Of a DNA stretch of 64,000 nucleotides, positions 1 to 7,391 are shown piece by piece. Made by a program: the position numbers and the translations under genes. The stretch is from an uncultured Bacteroides sp. (GTDB lineage Bacteria > Bacteroidota > Bacteroidia > Bacteroidales > Bacteroidaceae): contig CAUDXH010000001.1 in NCBI GenBank assembly GCA_958453305.1, positions 122,806 to 186,805 on the forward strand, in the 5' to 3' direction. The number at the start of each line of letters is the position of its first letter. Positions within the stretch are counted from its first letter, which is position 1. A model generated the notes under the pieces. It was not told where the DNA came from, ran no database searches, and saw only the letters and a program-made list of their open reading frames with translations.

Positions 1-1
1 A

Positions 2-715
2 CTATTTTACTTCTTATCACTAATATTAGCAGTCTGCTTTACTTCTTGTGAACTAGACAACTATGAGGAGCCTAATATTAACCTTGTCGGTAAAGTAACC
101 TATCAAGGCAGACCTATTTATGTACGAAATAATCAAGTTACATTCCGCCTTTACGAACCCGGATGGGAACTTTCCTCCAGTACTTATATGAATGTACAAA
201 TAGCACAGGATGGTACATTTAGTGCGGGAGTTTATGGTGGAAAAACTTATAAACTCGAACGTCAAGCCAACATCGGTCCGTGGGTAAATCCAACCCAGGA
301 AGATGTTATCATAGTTGATAATTATAACGGCAAAGAAATTGAAATGCCGGTTATCCCTTATTATTTACTTGATGATGCACAAGTAACTTGCAACGGACGT
401 TTAGTTAGCGGTTCTTGCAAAATCACTGAAATCACTACGGGAAAGGCTATTGAAAAGGTAGGCTTGTATGTGGGACGCAATATCATTGTAGATGAGATTC
501 ATAATTTAGGAGGAAACGGTTTGCAAGAGGTTACTACAGGATTAACAAATGGTCAAACTGTTCAATTCAATGTAGACCTGAGTGGATTCTCTATTAACTC
601 TACAAACAACTCGTTACCTCAAACCGGGTTTGCTTATGCTCGCATTGGATTAAAAATATCAGGAATTGATGCTATGATATTTACAGAACCATTTAAAATC
701 AACTTTTCTAAATAA
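2..715 (+). CDS. DUF3823 family lipoprotein, 5' end outside window
   Basis: The frame is open from the window edge, so the first internal ATG (188) is not the real start. The visible N-terminus is the end of a lipoprotein signal peptide with the lipobox-like AVCFTSC, followed by acidic ELDNYEEP, which fits a surface lipoprotein export signal. The rest (about 220 residues) is beta-rich and resembles DUF3823 proteins, which commonly follow SusC/SusD pairs in Bacteroidales glycan-uptake loci. The first domain should cover residues about 25-130 and the second about 130-235. Its binding role is not established. The missing upstream sequence should contain SusC/SusD-like genes; this is inference. 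A hairpin terminator follows. Confidence 0.75.
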   Translation, partial: LFYFLSLILAVCFTSCELDNYEEPNINLVGKVTYQGRPIYVRNNQVTFRLYEPGWELSSSTYMNVQIAQDGTFSAGVYGGKTYKLERQANIGPWVNPTQEDVIIVDNYNGKEIEMPVIPYYLLDDAQVTCNGRLVSGSCKITEITTGKAIEKVGLYVGRNIIVDEIHNLGGNGLQEVTTGLTNGQTVQFNVDLSGFSINSTNNSLPQTGFAYARIGLKISGIDAMIFTEPFKINFSK

Positions 716-736
716 TAGAAACGGGTAACTTTAAAT

Positions 737-785
737 AGCCTCCCCTTCAGTCTTGTCTATCGACAGCTGAAGGAGAGGCTTTTTG
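737..785 (+). terminator. Rho-independent terminator after DUF3823 gene
   Basis: Two 14-nt arms (737-750 and 767-780) pair with one mismatch around a 16-nt loop and are followed by five T residues. It ends the left-edge gene's transcript just before the ychF promoter. Confidence 0.85.
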
Positions 786-817
786 TTTATTTACAATAAA
801 AATCCTTCATTTTTTTG

Positions 818-825
818 TATCTTTG
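818..825 (+). promoter_or_regulatory. -7 box of ychF promoter
   Basis: TATCTTTG matches the Bacteroides TAnnTTTG element. No TTTG lies at the usual 19-21 bp upstream. A start near 831 gives a leader of about 112 nt made almost wholly of AACTT-type repeats. Confidence 0.6.
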
Positions 826-830
826 CACTC

Positions 831-940
831 CTAAACTGAATAAGTTACAAGAACTTAAAAGTTTAAGGGCCCAAAACTCATAAACTTAAGAAGTTAAAAG
901 CTAAAGAACTCACAAACTTAAAAACTAAAAAACTAAATAC
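831..940 (+). repeat. Low-complexity AACTTAAAA leader repeat (copy 1)
   Basis: About 110 bp of degenerate tandem units such as AACTTAAAAG, AACTCATAAACTT and AACTTAAAAACT fill the gap between the -7 box and the ychF start codon. Related stretches lie upstream of leuS, DAACS, the flippase and rnpA, in each case with the AACTT sense on the strand of the following gene. Confidence 0.7.
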
Positions 941-942
941 TT

Positions 943-2046
943 ATGGCTCTACAATGCGGAATTGTCGGTCTGCCCAACGTAGGTAAATCGACTCTTTTTA
1001 ACTGTTTATCAAATGCTAAGGCACAGGCTGCCAACTTCCCTTTCTGTACCATTGAACCCAATGTAGGAGTAATCACCGTTCCCGATGAACGTCTGAACAA
1101 ACTCGCCGAACTGGTAAATCCTGACCGTATCGTTCCTACCACGGTGGAAATTGTAGATATTGCCGGACTGGTAAAAGGAGCAAGCAAAGGTGAAGGTCTG
1201 GGAAACAAGTTCCTTGCCAACATCCGTGAAACAGATGCCATCCTGCACGTGTTGCGCTGCTTTGACGATGAAAACGTAACCCATGTAGACGGAAGCGTTG
1301 ACCCGGTACGCGACAAGGAAATCATTGATACCGAATTACAGCTTAAAGACCTTGAAACCATCGAAAGCCGCATCCAGAAGGTGCAGAAACAGGCACAGAC
1401 AGGCGGAGACAAGGTGGCTAAACAAACTTACGAGGTTTTGGTACGCTATCGCGATGCTCTTCTTCAGGGAAAATCGGCACGCACCGTACAGTTTGATACC
1501 AAAGATGAACAGAAAATTGCGCACGAACTCTTCCTGCTTACCTCTAAGCCGGTTATGTATGTCTGCAATGTAGACGAGGCCAGTGCTGTAAACGGAAATA
1601 AGTATGTAGAACAGGTACGCGAAGCCGTGAAAGAAGAAGGTGCCGAGATTCTGATTGTGGCTGCCAAAACCGAAGCCGACATTGCCGAACTGGAAACCTA
1701 TGAAGACCGTCAGATGTTCTTGCAGGAAGTGGGACTGGAAGAATCGGGAGTAAGCCGTCTGATTCGTGCTGCCTACAAGTTGCTGAATCTGGAAACCTAT
1801 TTCACTGCCGGAAAGGTGGAAGTACGCGCATGGACATTCCATAACGGATGGAAAGCACCGCAATGTGCCGGAGTTATCCACACAGACTTTGAGAAAGGAT
1901 TCATCCGCGCCGAAGTAATTAAATACGATGATTTCATTCAGTATGGTTCAGAAGCAGCTGTACGTGAAGCCGGAAAACTGAATGTAGAAGGAAAAGAATA
2001 TGTAGTGGAAGACGGAGACATCATGCACTTCCGCTTCAATGTATAA
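943..2046 (+). CDS. ychF: Redox-regulated ATPase YchF (Obg/TRAFAC family)
   Basis: This is a 367-residue YchF, the normal family length. The P-loop GLPNVGKST is at residues 9-17, and the base-recognition motif is NVDE (NxxE) instead of NKxD, the hallmark that makes YchF prefer ATP over GTP. A helical coiled-coil insertion follows the G domain, and the C-terminal ~85 residues form the TGS domain ending VEDGDIMHFRFNV. YchF binds ribosomes and is linked to oxidative-stress responses in other bacteria. The gene is monocistronic, with its own -7 box at 818 and a repeat-filled leader. It converges on rdgB across a palindrome array. Confidence 0.97.
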   Translation: MALQCGIVGLPNVGKSTLFNCLSNAKAQAANFPFCTIEPNVGVITVPDERLNKLAELVNPDRIVPTTVEIVDIAGLVKGASKGEGLGNKFLANIRETDAILHVLRCFDDENVTHVDGSVDPVRDKEIIDTELQLKDLETIESRIQKVQKQAQTGGDKVAKQTYEVLVRYRDALLQGKSARTVQFDTKDEQKIAHELFLLTSKPVMYVCNVDEASAVNGNKYVEQVREAVKEEGAEILIVAAKTEADIAELETYEDRQMFLQEVGLEESGVSRLIRAAYKLLNLETYFTAGKVEVRAWTFHNGWKAPQCAGVIHTDFEKGFIRAEVIKYDDFIQYGSEAAVREAGKLNVEGKEYVVEDGDIMHFRFNV

Positions 2047-2060
2047 GGTGACAAGGCTTC

Positions 2061-2104
2061 AGGTAACAAGTTGACAAGGTTTTCAGAAGACCTACTTGTT
2101 GCCT
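2061..2104. repeat. Hairpin with AAGTTGACAAGGTT motif after ychF
   Basis: Arms 2061-2070 and 2095-2104 pair 9 of 10 bases and enclose AAGTTGACAAGGTT (2068-2081). The same 14-mer with one change occurs with its inverse in the mnmA/kdsD convergent gap (34495-34564). It may act as a terminator, but no T-tract follows. Confidence 0.5.
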
Positions 2105-2113
2105 TGTTGCCTC

Positions 2114-2199
2114 AGTACTTCAAGTAAAGTACTGCAGTACTCCCGCCGAAGTACTGGAGTACTTTAACCGGAGTACTGGAGTACTCCCACCGAAGTACT
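2114..2199. repeat. AGTACT palindrome array, 22-bp period (copy 1)
   Basis: Eight AGTACT hexamers start at 2114, 2128, 2136, 2150, 2158, 2172, 2180 and 2194, so the steps alternate 14 and 8 bp. The short gaps are 2 nt; three of the four long gaps contain a CC-rich core such as CCGCC or CCACC. The array lies between the convergent ychF and rdgB genes. The array at 57438-57523 has the same number and spacing of motifs. Confidence 0.95.
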
Positions 2200-2213
2200 T
2201 AGCTGTTGCTTCC

Positions 2214-2822
2214 TCAATCAAGCGCAACCGATTCATGCGCCTCACTGAAAAGATACGCACAAAGTTGCTGAACCGCACGGGCACGATGGCTGATGCGGTT
2301 TTTTTCTTCATTGCCCATCTCGGCAAAAGTCTCTTCATAGCCTTCGGGAACGAATACCGGGTCGTACCCAAATCCTGACAAACCGCGTTTTGCTTCGATT
2401 ATAGCCCCTTTTACGATGCCTTCGAACAGACGCTTCTCTCCTCCCTCAATCAGGCAAATAGCCGTACGGAATTGCGCCTTGCGGTTGGCCTCCCCTTCCA
2501 GTTCAGCCAGCAGCTTTTTCATGTTGGCTTCCGAATCGTGACCGTCGCCCCCGGCATAACGGGCGGAATACACTCCCGGAGCTCCACCCAGAGCCTCAAC
2601 CTCTAAGCCGGTATCATCGGCAAAGCAATCCATACCGTAATTCCGGTAAATATATTCAGCCTTTAAAGCGGCATTCCCCTCAAGCGTTTCCGCCGTTTCG
2701 GGAATATCGGCATGACAATCTATATCATTCAGACTCAGCACCTCGATGGTACTGCCCAAGATGGCACGCACTTCGTCCAGCTTATGAGCATTGTTTGTTG
2801 CAAAAACCAGTTTCTTTTTCAT
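2214..2822 (-). CDS. rdgB: XTP/dITP diphosphatase (RdgB/HAM1)
   Basis: This 202-residue protein is a Ham1/RdgB house-cleaning pyrophosphatase that hydrolyses ITP, dITP and XTP to monophosphates and so keeps deaminated purines out of nucleic acids. The N-terminal TNNAHKLDEV (residues 9-18) is the nucleotide-binding motif, FADDTGLEVEALGG carries the catalytic and metal-binding acidic residues, and SGFGYDPVF plus SHRARA near the C-terminus bind the base. The ATG overlaps the stop of the upstream YitT gene by 4 nt (2819-2822), so the two are probably translationally coupled in one minus-strand unit. Confidence 0.97.
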   Translation of the reverse strand: MKKKLVFATNNAHKLDEVRAILGSTIEVLSLNDIDCHADIPETAETLEGNAALKAEYIYRNYGMDCFADDTGLEVEALGGAPGVYSARYAGGDGHDSEANMKKLLAELEGEANRKAQFRTAICLIEGGEKRLFEGIVKGAIIEAKRGLSGFGYDPVFVPEGYEETFAEMGNEEKNRISHRARAVQQLCAYLFSEAHESVALD

Positions 2823-3718
2823 TTTACTTTCAGTTTATCAAAACCTTCGCCATATACTCCCACCACATTACTCTGCGAGATAAATGCATTGGGATCAATA
2901 TCTTTCACCAGACGGAATATATCGAGCGATTCACGCTTCTTCGCCAGCACAACCACCACCTTGATTTCCTGTTTGCTATACCAGCCTTTTCCGTCGAGCA
3001 AGGTTACACCACGGTCCACCTGCGTAGCAATTCCCTCTGCAATTTCTTCGTATTTCCGCGAGAAGATAAGGAACTGCACCGACTGACGCGTGCTGTTAAT
3101 AACATAGTCAATCACGATACTCATGATAAACAGCACCACAAAGCCGAACAAGACCCTTTTCCAGTCATGAAAAATAAAGTAGCAAGAGGAAATAATGACA
3201 ATATCACAATACATCATCATGCGTCCCAGCGTCACATCTTTATACTTGTTGATAATCCAAGCAATGATATCGGTACCTCCCGTACTTCCGTTATGGCAAA
3301 ACACCACACCGATACCAAATCCCAAGAGTCCTGCCCCGATAACACAAGCCATGAAATCTTGTCCGGGACCAAGCAACTGCGGAAGTTTTCCAGCCTCATC
3401 TTTCAGAAGCATCTGAAAAAACCAAAGCAAAAAAGTCAGCATGAAAATGGCATAGATGGTCTTCAGGCTGAACCTCGGTCCCAGTATCTTCAAGGCAAAA
3501 GCCATAAATACGGCATTGATAAAGAAGTAAGATACCTGTATTTCCACATTGAAGGCATAATAAATGATGGCTGCAATACCGGTTACTCCTCCGGTTGTAA
3601 TCTGGTAAGGCAACAAAAACGCTGCCCACCCGACAGCATAGCAAACCAATCCAAGCGTGATGGCAAGATAATCTCGTATCTCACGCTCCACTTTTTTCTG
3701 TAATAAAGATGCTTCCAC
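2819..3718 (-). CDS. YitT family membrane protein (DUF161/DUF2179)
   Basis: The 299-residue protein has about five or six hydrophobic segments between residues 18 and 190, including CYAVGWAAFLLPYQ and TTGGVTGIAAII, then a soluble C-terminal domain (about 210-290) of the DUF2179 type. YitT proteins are poorly characterised inner-membrane proteins suspected to be transporters; the substrate is unknown. The start codon is GTG (3716-3718), and no ATG precedes the conserved first helix. It overlaps rdgB by 4 nt. No promoter was seen; it follows leuS on the same strand after a strong hairpin. Confidence 0.9.
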   Translation of the reverse strand: MEASLLQKKVEREIRDYLAITLGLVCYAVGWAAFLLPYQITTGGVTGIAAIIYYAFNVEIQVSYFFINAVFMAFALKILGPRFSLKTIYAIFMLTFLLWFFQMLLKDEAGKLPQLLGPGQDFMACVIGAGLLGFGIGVVFCHNGSTGGTDIIAWIINKYKDVTLGRMMMYCDIVIISSCYFIFHDWKRVLFGFVVLFIMSIVIDYVINSTRQSVQFLIFSRKYEEIAEGIATQVDRGVTLLDGKGWYSKQEIKVVVVLAKKRESLDIFRLVKDIDPNAFISQSNVVGVYGEGFDKLKVK

Positions 3719-3771
3719 GGTTTAATTCCTGTTTAAAAAGGTTTTGAATAAGGGTTGATAAATAGCCGTGC

Positions 3772-3805
3772 GGCGCAGAAAGGGGCAGTCTGTCCCTTCT
3801 GCGCC
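3772..3805 (-). terminator. Hairpin after leuS
   Basis: GC-rich arms 3772-3784 and 3794-3805 pair with one bulged A. No long T-tract follows on the minus strand, so termination may be partial and allow read-through into the YitT/rdgB pair. Confidence 0.6.
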
Positions 3806-3819
3806 GGCAACGGGTTAAA

Positions 3820-6654
3820 TTAAAGTACGATGTTTACAATCTTCTTCGGTACGATGATGACCTTCTTCGGAGTCTTGCCGTCAATCCATTTCTGCGACTG
3901 CTCGTCGCTCAATACGGCAGCCTGAATGGTGTCATTATCGGCATCGGCAGGAAATTCCATAGTGAAACGCGCCTTTCCGTTGAATGAAATGGTATATTTC
4001 ACGCTGTCTTCCTTCAAGAATTCTTCGTTAAAGGCGGGCCACTGGGCATCGCATACCGTAGTGGCATTGCCTAATGCTTCCCACAACTCTTCAGCCAAAT
4101 GCGGAGCAAAAGGTGCAATCAAGACAACCAGGTCGCTCAGCACAGCTTTGTTATGACATTTCAACGACATCAGTTCGTTGACACAAATCATAAATGCACT
4201 GATAGAAGTGTTATAGGAGAAGGTTTCAATATCGCCTGTCACCTTCTTAATCAGCTTGTGGATGGCCTTCAGCTCTTCCTTGGTAGCCTCACCTTCTGCC
4301 GGGAGGAAGTTATCCTGACGGTCGTAGAACAAAGACCACAGTTTTTTCAGGAAACGGTGTACACCGTCGATACCATTCGTATCCCATGGTTTCGACTGCT
4401 CTACCGGACCGAGGAACATTTCATACATACGCAGCGTATCGGCACCGTACTTATCCACAATCATATCCGGATTAACCACGTTATACATCGATTTACTCAT
4501 CTTCTCAACCGCCCATCCGCAGATATATTTACCGTCTTCCAACACGAATTCGGCATTGTTATATTCCGGACGCCAGTTTTTAAAGGCTTCCACATCGAGT
4601 ACATCATTCGATACGATGTTCACATCCACATGAATCGGAGTCACATCGTACTGGTTTTTCAGTCCGAATGAAACGAAGGTATTGGTATCTTTAATACGAT
4701 AAACGAAATTGCTTCGTCCCTGAATCATACCTTGATTCACCAATTTTTGGAAAGGTTCTTCCTTCATGCTTACTCCAAGGTCGAACAGGAATTTATTCCA
4801 AAAGCGTGAATAAATCAAGTGACCGGTAGCATGTTCAGTACCACCCACATAAAGGTCTACATTCTGCCAATAGTGATCTGCCTTTTCCGAAACCAACGCT
4901 TCGGTGTTATGCGGATCCATATAGCGCAGATAGTAAGCCGAAGAACCGGCAAATCCCGGCATGGTATTCAGTTCCAGAGGGAATACGGTTATATTATCAA
5001 TCTGGGTATTTTCTACCACTTCGCCTTTTTCCACATTCCAAGCCCACTTGGCAGCATGTCCCAACGGGGGCTCGCCTGTTTCTGTAGGCAGGAACTTAGC
5101 GACTTCGGGCAGTTCAAGCGGAAGCTTGCTTTCATCAATCATGTAAGGCATTCCGTCTTTATAATACACCGGGAACGGTTCGCCCCAGTAACGCTGGCGA
5201 GAGAAGATGGCATCACGCAGACGGAAGTTTACCTTCACCCGTCCCAAGTTATGCTCCTTCACATACTTCTTGGTAGCAGCAATTGCTTCTTTCACGGTCA
5301 GTCCGTTCAAGTTCAGGTCGCAATATGGAGTTACTCCTGCTTTCGGAGAGTTGCATACGATTCCTTCTTTCGCATCAAAACTTTCTTCAGAAACATCACA
5401 TCCCTCTACCAAAGGAATGACAGGCAGGTTAAAATGTTTGGCAAAAGCATAGTCACGGCTATCGTGAGCAGGCACCGCCATAATGGCTCCGGTTCCGTAA
5501 CCGGCAAGTACATAGTCGCTGATCCATACCGGGACTGCCTCGCCTGTAAACGGATTAACAGCATACGAGCCGCTAAATACACCCGTAACACGACGGTCGG
5601 CAATACGCTCGCGCTCTGTACGTTTCTTCGTACGGTCCAGATAAGCATCCACTTCTGCTTTCTGTGCATCCGTAGTCAGCTGAGCCACCAGTTCGCTTTC
5701 CGGAGCCAGTACCATGAACGTTACGCCAAACATGGTATCGGCACGGGTAGTAAAGATGGTAAATTCCACATCACTGTCTTTCACCTTGAAGCGCACCTCC
5801 GTACCTTCTGAGCGTCCAATCCAGTTACGTTGGGTTTCCTTCAGCGAATCGGTCCAGTCAACGGTTTCCAGCCCTTCCAGCAAGCGCTGTGCATAAGCCG
5901 ATACACGCAAGCACCACTGACGCATCTTTTTCTGCACCACCGGATAGCCTCCACGTTCAGACACTCCGTCAACCACTTCATCGTTTGCCAACACCGTACC
6001 CAGTTCCGGACACCAGTTTACCATGGTTTCACCCAAATAAGCAATACGGTAGTTCATCAAGATTTCCTGCTGTTCTTTCTCGCTTTTTGCCTTCCACTCC
6101 TCTGCTGTAAAGCTCAGCTCTTCACTGCAAGCCACATCCAGTCCTTCTGTTCCTTTCTGTTCAAAATGCTCAACCAGCTTGCTGACAGGCTGTGCCTTCT
6201 GACAAGAGTTGCAATAGAAGCTGTTAAACATTTGCTGGAAAGCCCACTGCGTCCAGTGATAATATCCCGGCTCACAAGTGCGGACTTCACGGTTCCAGTC
6301 AAAACAGAACCCGATTTTATCAAGCTGCTCACGATAGCGGTTAATATTGGTCGCCGTCGTGATGGCAGGATGCTGTCCGGTCTGGATGGCATACTGTTCA
6401 GCCGGCAAGCCATAGGCATCGTATCCCATCGGGTTCAACACATTGAAGCCCTGCAAGCGTTTAAAGCGAGCATAAATATCGCTGGCAATATATCCAAGCG
6501 GATGACCCACGTGTAATCCGGCTCCCGACGGATAGGGGAACATATTCAACACATAGAACTTTTTCTTTGATTCGTCTTCAACAACTTTATAGGTTTGGTT
6601 ATCCACCCACTTCTGTTGCCATTTCTTTTCAATTTCTCTGAAATTATATTCCAT
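3820..6654 (-). CDS. leuS: Leucyl-tRNA synthetase
   Basis: A 944-residue class Ia synthetase that charges tRNA-Leu. The start is placed at MEYNFREIEKKW (6654), not at an ATG 42 bp upstream, because family members begin this way and the longer start runs towards the -7 box at 6704. The HIGH motif is HVGH at residues 48-51 (YPSGAGLHVGHPLG). The large CP1 editing domain includes AVPAHDSRDYAFAK, and the KMSKS loop is present as VEKMSKSMYN in the C-terminal third. Bacteroidales LeuRS carry an insertion near ENTQIDNITVFPLE, seen here. It is monocistronic or leads into the YitT/rdgB unit. Confidence 0.98.
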   Translation of the reverse strand: MEYNFREIEKKWQQKWVDNQTYKVVEDESKKKFYVLNMFPYPSGAGLHVGHPLGYIASDIYARFKRLQGFNVLNPMGYDAYGLPAEQYAIQTGQHPAITTATNINRYREQLDKIGFCFDWNREVRTCEPGYYHWTQWAFQQMFNSFYCNSCQKAQPVSKLVEHFEQKGTEGLDVACSEELSFTAEEWKAKSEKEQQEILMNYRIAYLGETMVNWCPELGTVLANDEVVDGVSERGGYPVVQKKMRQWCLRVSAYAQRLLEGLETVDWTDSLKETQRNWIGRSEGTEVRFKVKDSDVEFTIFTTRADTMFGVTFMVLAPESELVAQLTTDAQKAEVDAYLDRTKKRTERERIADRRVTGVFSGSYAVNPFTGEAVPVWISDYVLAGYGTGAIMAVPAHDSRDYAFAKHFNLPVIPLVEGCDVSEESFDAKEGIVCNSPKAGVTPYCDLNLNGLTVKEAIAATKKYVKEHNLGRVKVNFRLRDAIFSRQRYWGEPFPVYYKDGMPYMIDESKLPLELPEVAKFLPTETGEPPLGHAAKWAWNVEKGEVVENTQIDNITVFPLELNTMPGFAGSSAYYLRYMDPHNTEALVSEKADHYWQNVDLYVGGTEHATGHLIYSRFWNKFLFDLGVSMKEEPFQKLVNQGMIQGRSNFVYRIKDTNTFVSFGLKNQYDVTPIHVDVNIVSNDVLDVEAFKNWRPEYNNAEFVLEDGKYICGWAVEKMSKSMYNVVNPDMIVDKYGADTLRMYEMFLGPVEQSKPWDTNGIDGVHRFLKKLWSLFYDRQDNFLPAEGEATKEELKAIHKLIKKVTGDIETFSYNTSISAFMICVNELMSLKCHNKAVLSDLVVLIAPFAPHLAEELWEALGNATTVCDAQWPAFNEEFLKEDSVKYTISFNGKARFTMEFPADADNDTIQAAVLSDEQSQKWIDGKTPKKVIIVPKKIVNIVL

Positions 6655-6703
6655 AGCAAAGCTATTATTTATTTGATTTTTACGTATTTCTATCACGAAT
6701 GTG

Positions 6704-6711
6704 CAAAGATA
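6704..6711 (-). promoter_or_regulatory. -7 box of leuS promoter
   Basis: The minus strand reads TATCTTTG, 49 bp upstream of the chosen leuS ATG. No good TTTG is found at the expected distance. Confidence 0.6.
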
Positions 6712-6735
6712 GTAAGAGTTCGGGAATAATTATCG

Positions 6736-6820
6736 GTAAGTTGGTAAGTTTTTGAAAGTAAGTTTTTAAGTTTATAAGTTGTTGAGTTTTTGAGTTTTGG
6801 GTTATTTGGGTTTTGGGCTG
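6736..6820 (-). repeat. Low-complexity AACTTAAAA repeat (copy 2) upstream of leuS
   Basis: The plus strand reads GTAAGTTTTTGAAAG and similar units, so the minus strand carries the AACTTAAAAACTCAA sense. It lies upstream of the leuS -7 box, unlike the copy in the ychF leader. Confidence 0.65.
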
Positions 6821-6942
6821 TGGGATTAACATGCCGATTCCATAACGGCTGCCATACTAAAAGCGGATATTCTTGTATCAACAATGCATGATTTTGAGAC
6901 CAACAACCATAATAGGAACAATCTTTTCAACCATATCAACTC

Positions 6943-7064
6943 TATTTACATAATGTAAATAACCTTCATTTTTCATTCATAAACAGATATATAGACTGTT
7001 TATATCATGTTTTGCATCGTATAATATAAACAGTATTTACATCATCTTTCAACAACCTGTTTAT
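6943..7064. other. Cluster of inverted 8-9-mers in leuS/CoA-transferase gap
   Basis: A 19-nt palindrome TATTTACATAATGTAAATA spans 6943-6961. It is followed by ATAAACAG (6979-6986) and CTGTTTAT (6996-7003), a second ATAAACAG (7026-7033), a half copy TATTTACAT (7034-7042) and CTGTTTAT (7057-7064). No gene or terminator explains the cluster. It could be a regulator-binding array or a structured transcript. Confidence 0.55.
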
Positions 7065-7142
7065 AACCCTATTCAAGCCCACAGATATGCAACTTGCAGA
7101 TTGGCGATAAGAATCTGACTATCTTATCAATGACTACAAAAA

Positions 7143-7290
7143 TCGTGTAAGGCGCGTGTAGGGTAATCCGGCGTCCTACACCGTCCTACACTGCGCCCTA
7201 CACGCCATAACATTCTGTTTACAAACAGGTTAACCCAAAAAGCGTGTAGGGTGCAGGCAAATTTCAAAAAAAACATTTTTTTGGGAAGAA
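7143..7290. repeat. GTGTAGG five-motif element (copy A)
   Basis: GTGTAGG at 7156 and 7244 flanks three inverted CCTACAC motifs at 7175, 7185 and 7197. The element at 63365-63500 repeats all five motifs at the same offsets (0, 19, 29, 41, 88), in the same orientation, ending in the shared GTGTAGGGTGCAGGCAAATT. It lies downstream of the CoA-transferase terminator, in the gap before leuS. Nothing in it looks coding. Confidence 0.85.
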
Positions 7291-7309
7291 GAAAAGAGAT
7301 AAATACACT

Positions 7310-7350
7310 CACAAAAAAGACCTTGGCATTCTAATAAAACGCCAAGGTCT
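7310..7350 (-). terminator. Terminator of the CoA-transferase gene
   Basis: Perfect 10-bp arms AGACCTTGGC (7318-7327) and GCCAAGGTCT (7341-7350) are followed on the minus strand by a T-rich run. Confidence 0.85.
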
Positions 7351-7391
7351 CTTCGTGAAACAATTCCTTTATCGCAATCAATCTCAATTAC

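Noticed and set aside
2114..2199. CRISPR array
   Set aside because: The repeat unit is 22 bp with only 2- and 8-bp gaps, palindromic hexamers and no unique spacers; there are no cas genes in the window. The same reasons exclude the 57438 and 23484 arrays.
4099..6516. Several plus-strand open frames over 190 codons opposite leuS
   Set aside because: They are antisense shadows of a fully conserved leucyl-tRNA synthetase and lack promoter boxes or recognisable domains.
7127..7312. Minus-strand open frame of 61 codons across GTGTAGG element A
   Set aside because: The second copy of the element does not keep the frame as a protein, and the conserved feature is motif spacing, not codons.
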